Assembly: GCF_003664585.1 (NCBI RefSeq)
Contig: NZ_RCHI01000004.1
Span: forward strand, 124,001-188,000
Direction: 5' to 3'
DNA from: Paenirhodobacter hankyongi
GTDB lineage: Bacteria > Pseudomonadota > Alphaproteobacteria > Rhodobacterales > Rhodobacteraceae
DNA length: 64,000 bases
This document shows positions 63,695 to 64,000 of the stretch, one piece after another. Numbering within the stretch: position 1 is the stretch's first letter; every line of letters starts with the position of its first letter. The notes beneath the pieces were generated by a model that saw nothing but the letters and a program-made list of their open reading frames with translations, was not told where the DNA came from and ran no database searches. A program made the translations under genes and the position numbers.

Positions 63695-64000
63695 GGCGAT
63701 AGCTGACGGCTTCCGCCAGATGCGGCAGGCGGACCCGGTCTGCCCCGTCGAGGTCGGCGATCGTGCGGGCGGTGCGCAGCACCCGGTGATAGCCGCGGGC
63801 GGTCAGCCCGAAGCGCTCGGCGACGCGGCCGAGAAGCGCGCGGCCCTCGGCGTCGGGGGCGGCGATCTCCTCCAGCAGCGCCCCCTCCGCCTCGGCATTC
63901 ACCCGTACCCCGGGCACCTCGGCAAAGCGGCGCGCCTGCACCGCGCGCGCCGCCGCCACCCGGGCGGCCACCTCGGCCGAGCCCTCGCCCGCGGCGGGCA
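63672..64000 (-). CDS. yifB: YifB/ComM family Mg-chelatase-like AAA+ ATPase, C-terminal end (cut by window end)
   Basis: About 109 residues of the C-terminus are visible; the N-terminal Lon-like and ATPase parts lie beyond 64000. 'LLGRVAERFGLTARGYHRVLRTARTIADLDGADRVRLPHLAEAVSYR' is the conserved Mg-chelatase C-terminal helical domain. Family members (ComM) are hexameric branch-migration helicases in transformation. It converges on the esterase gene. Confidence 0.9.
   Translation of the reverse strand, partial: PAAGEGSAEVAARVAAARAVQARRFAEVPGVRVNAEAEGALLEEIAAPDAEGRALLGRVAERFGLTARGYHRVLRTARTIADLDGADRVRLPHLAEAVSYRLTAGPAG

Overview
The window is chromosomal core DNA of a high-GC alphaproteobacterium of the order Rhodobacterales (Rhodobacter/Cereibacter/Paracoccus-like). 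This placement rests on the conserved gene blocks (apt-mtnP, ptsP-lysC, trpS/rhomboid-like/murJ-glnD, LpoA-like/rsmI-yraN-gshB/yifB), on very tight gene packing with many 1-8 base start/stop overlaps, on the strong GC bias, and on small proteins typical of the group. The genus cannot be fixed from sequence alone. I see no rRNA, tRNA, CRISPR array, prophage, plasmid origin or insertion sequence. About 60 genes are described; the first (M16 peptidase) and last (YifB/ComM) are cut by the window edges.

Layout. 0-6 kb: M16 peptidase end, two GNAT acetyltransferases, an FAD-linked oxidase, purine salvage (apt-mtnP), a flavin reductase and an EcsC-family protein. 6-15 kb: nitrogen-PTS enzyme I (ptsP), aspartokinase (lysC), an unusual pyruvate kinase-like protein, SDR, DUF1178, Nudix and a Kdo-transferase-type glycosyltransferase. 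14.6-19 kb: an RND efflux pump and its adaptor behind a promoter overlapped by an 18-bp perfect palindrome. 19-22 kb: small envelope proteins, with a CtrA-type box and an FnrL/FNR-type box in front of two of them, then cytochrome b561 and an alpha/beta hydrolase. 22-27.5 kb: glyA, NAD kinase and a soluble hybrid histidine kinase/sigma54-type response regulator pair. 27.5-32 kb: propionyl-CoA synthetase (prpE) and NADP-type malic enzyme, with TTTGCAAA elements in the prpE promoter region. 32-35.6 kb: a nucleoside salvage operon cdd-deoA-deoB-upp. 35.7-40.9 kb: a secreted SPOR protein, an unknown membrane protein, an acyl-CoA synthetase and a sulfotransferase. 41-50.5 kb: a beta-oxidation region (fadJ-type enzyme, cupin, thiolase, GST, acyl-CoA dehydrogenase) with two MerR-family regulators. 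50.6-53 kb: two PaaI thioesterases and a MATE exporter. 53-64 kb: trpS, a rhomboid-like protein, murJ-glnD, LpoA-like lipoprotein, rsmI-yraN, gshB, an HSL-type esterase and yifB.

How they fit together. The 38-50 kb block supplies fatty or short-chain acyl-CoA activation and oxidation, and two of its putative promoters share a partly palindromic 14-mer (TGACGYTNRCGTMA) that is a good candidate operator for the linked MerR proteins. PrpE and malic enzyme link propionate activation to C4/C3 metabolism. PtsP and GlnD are the two classic nitrogen-signalling enzymes. The most unusual items are a rhomboid protein that has lost every catalytic residue, a response regulator with GAFPGA instead of GAFTGA, a pyruvate kinase lacking the C domain with a lysine where potassium-dependent enzymes have glutamate, and the predicted FnrL-controlled 61-residue membrane protein. 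I did not find a wholly new multigene system.
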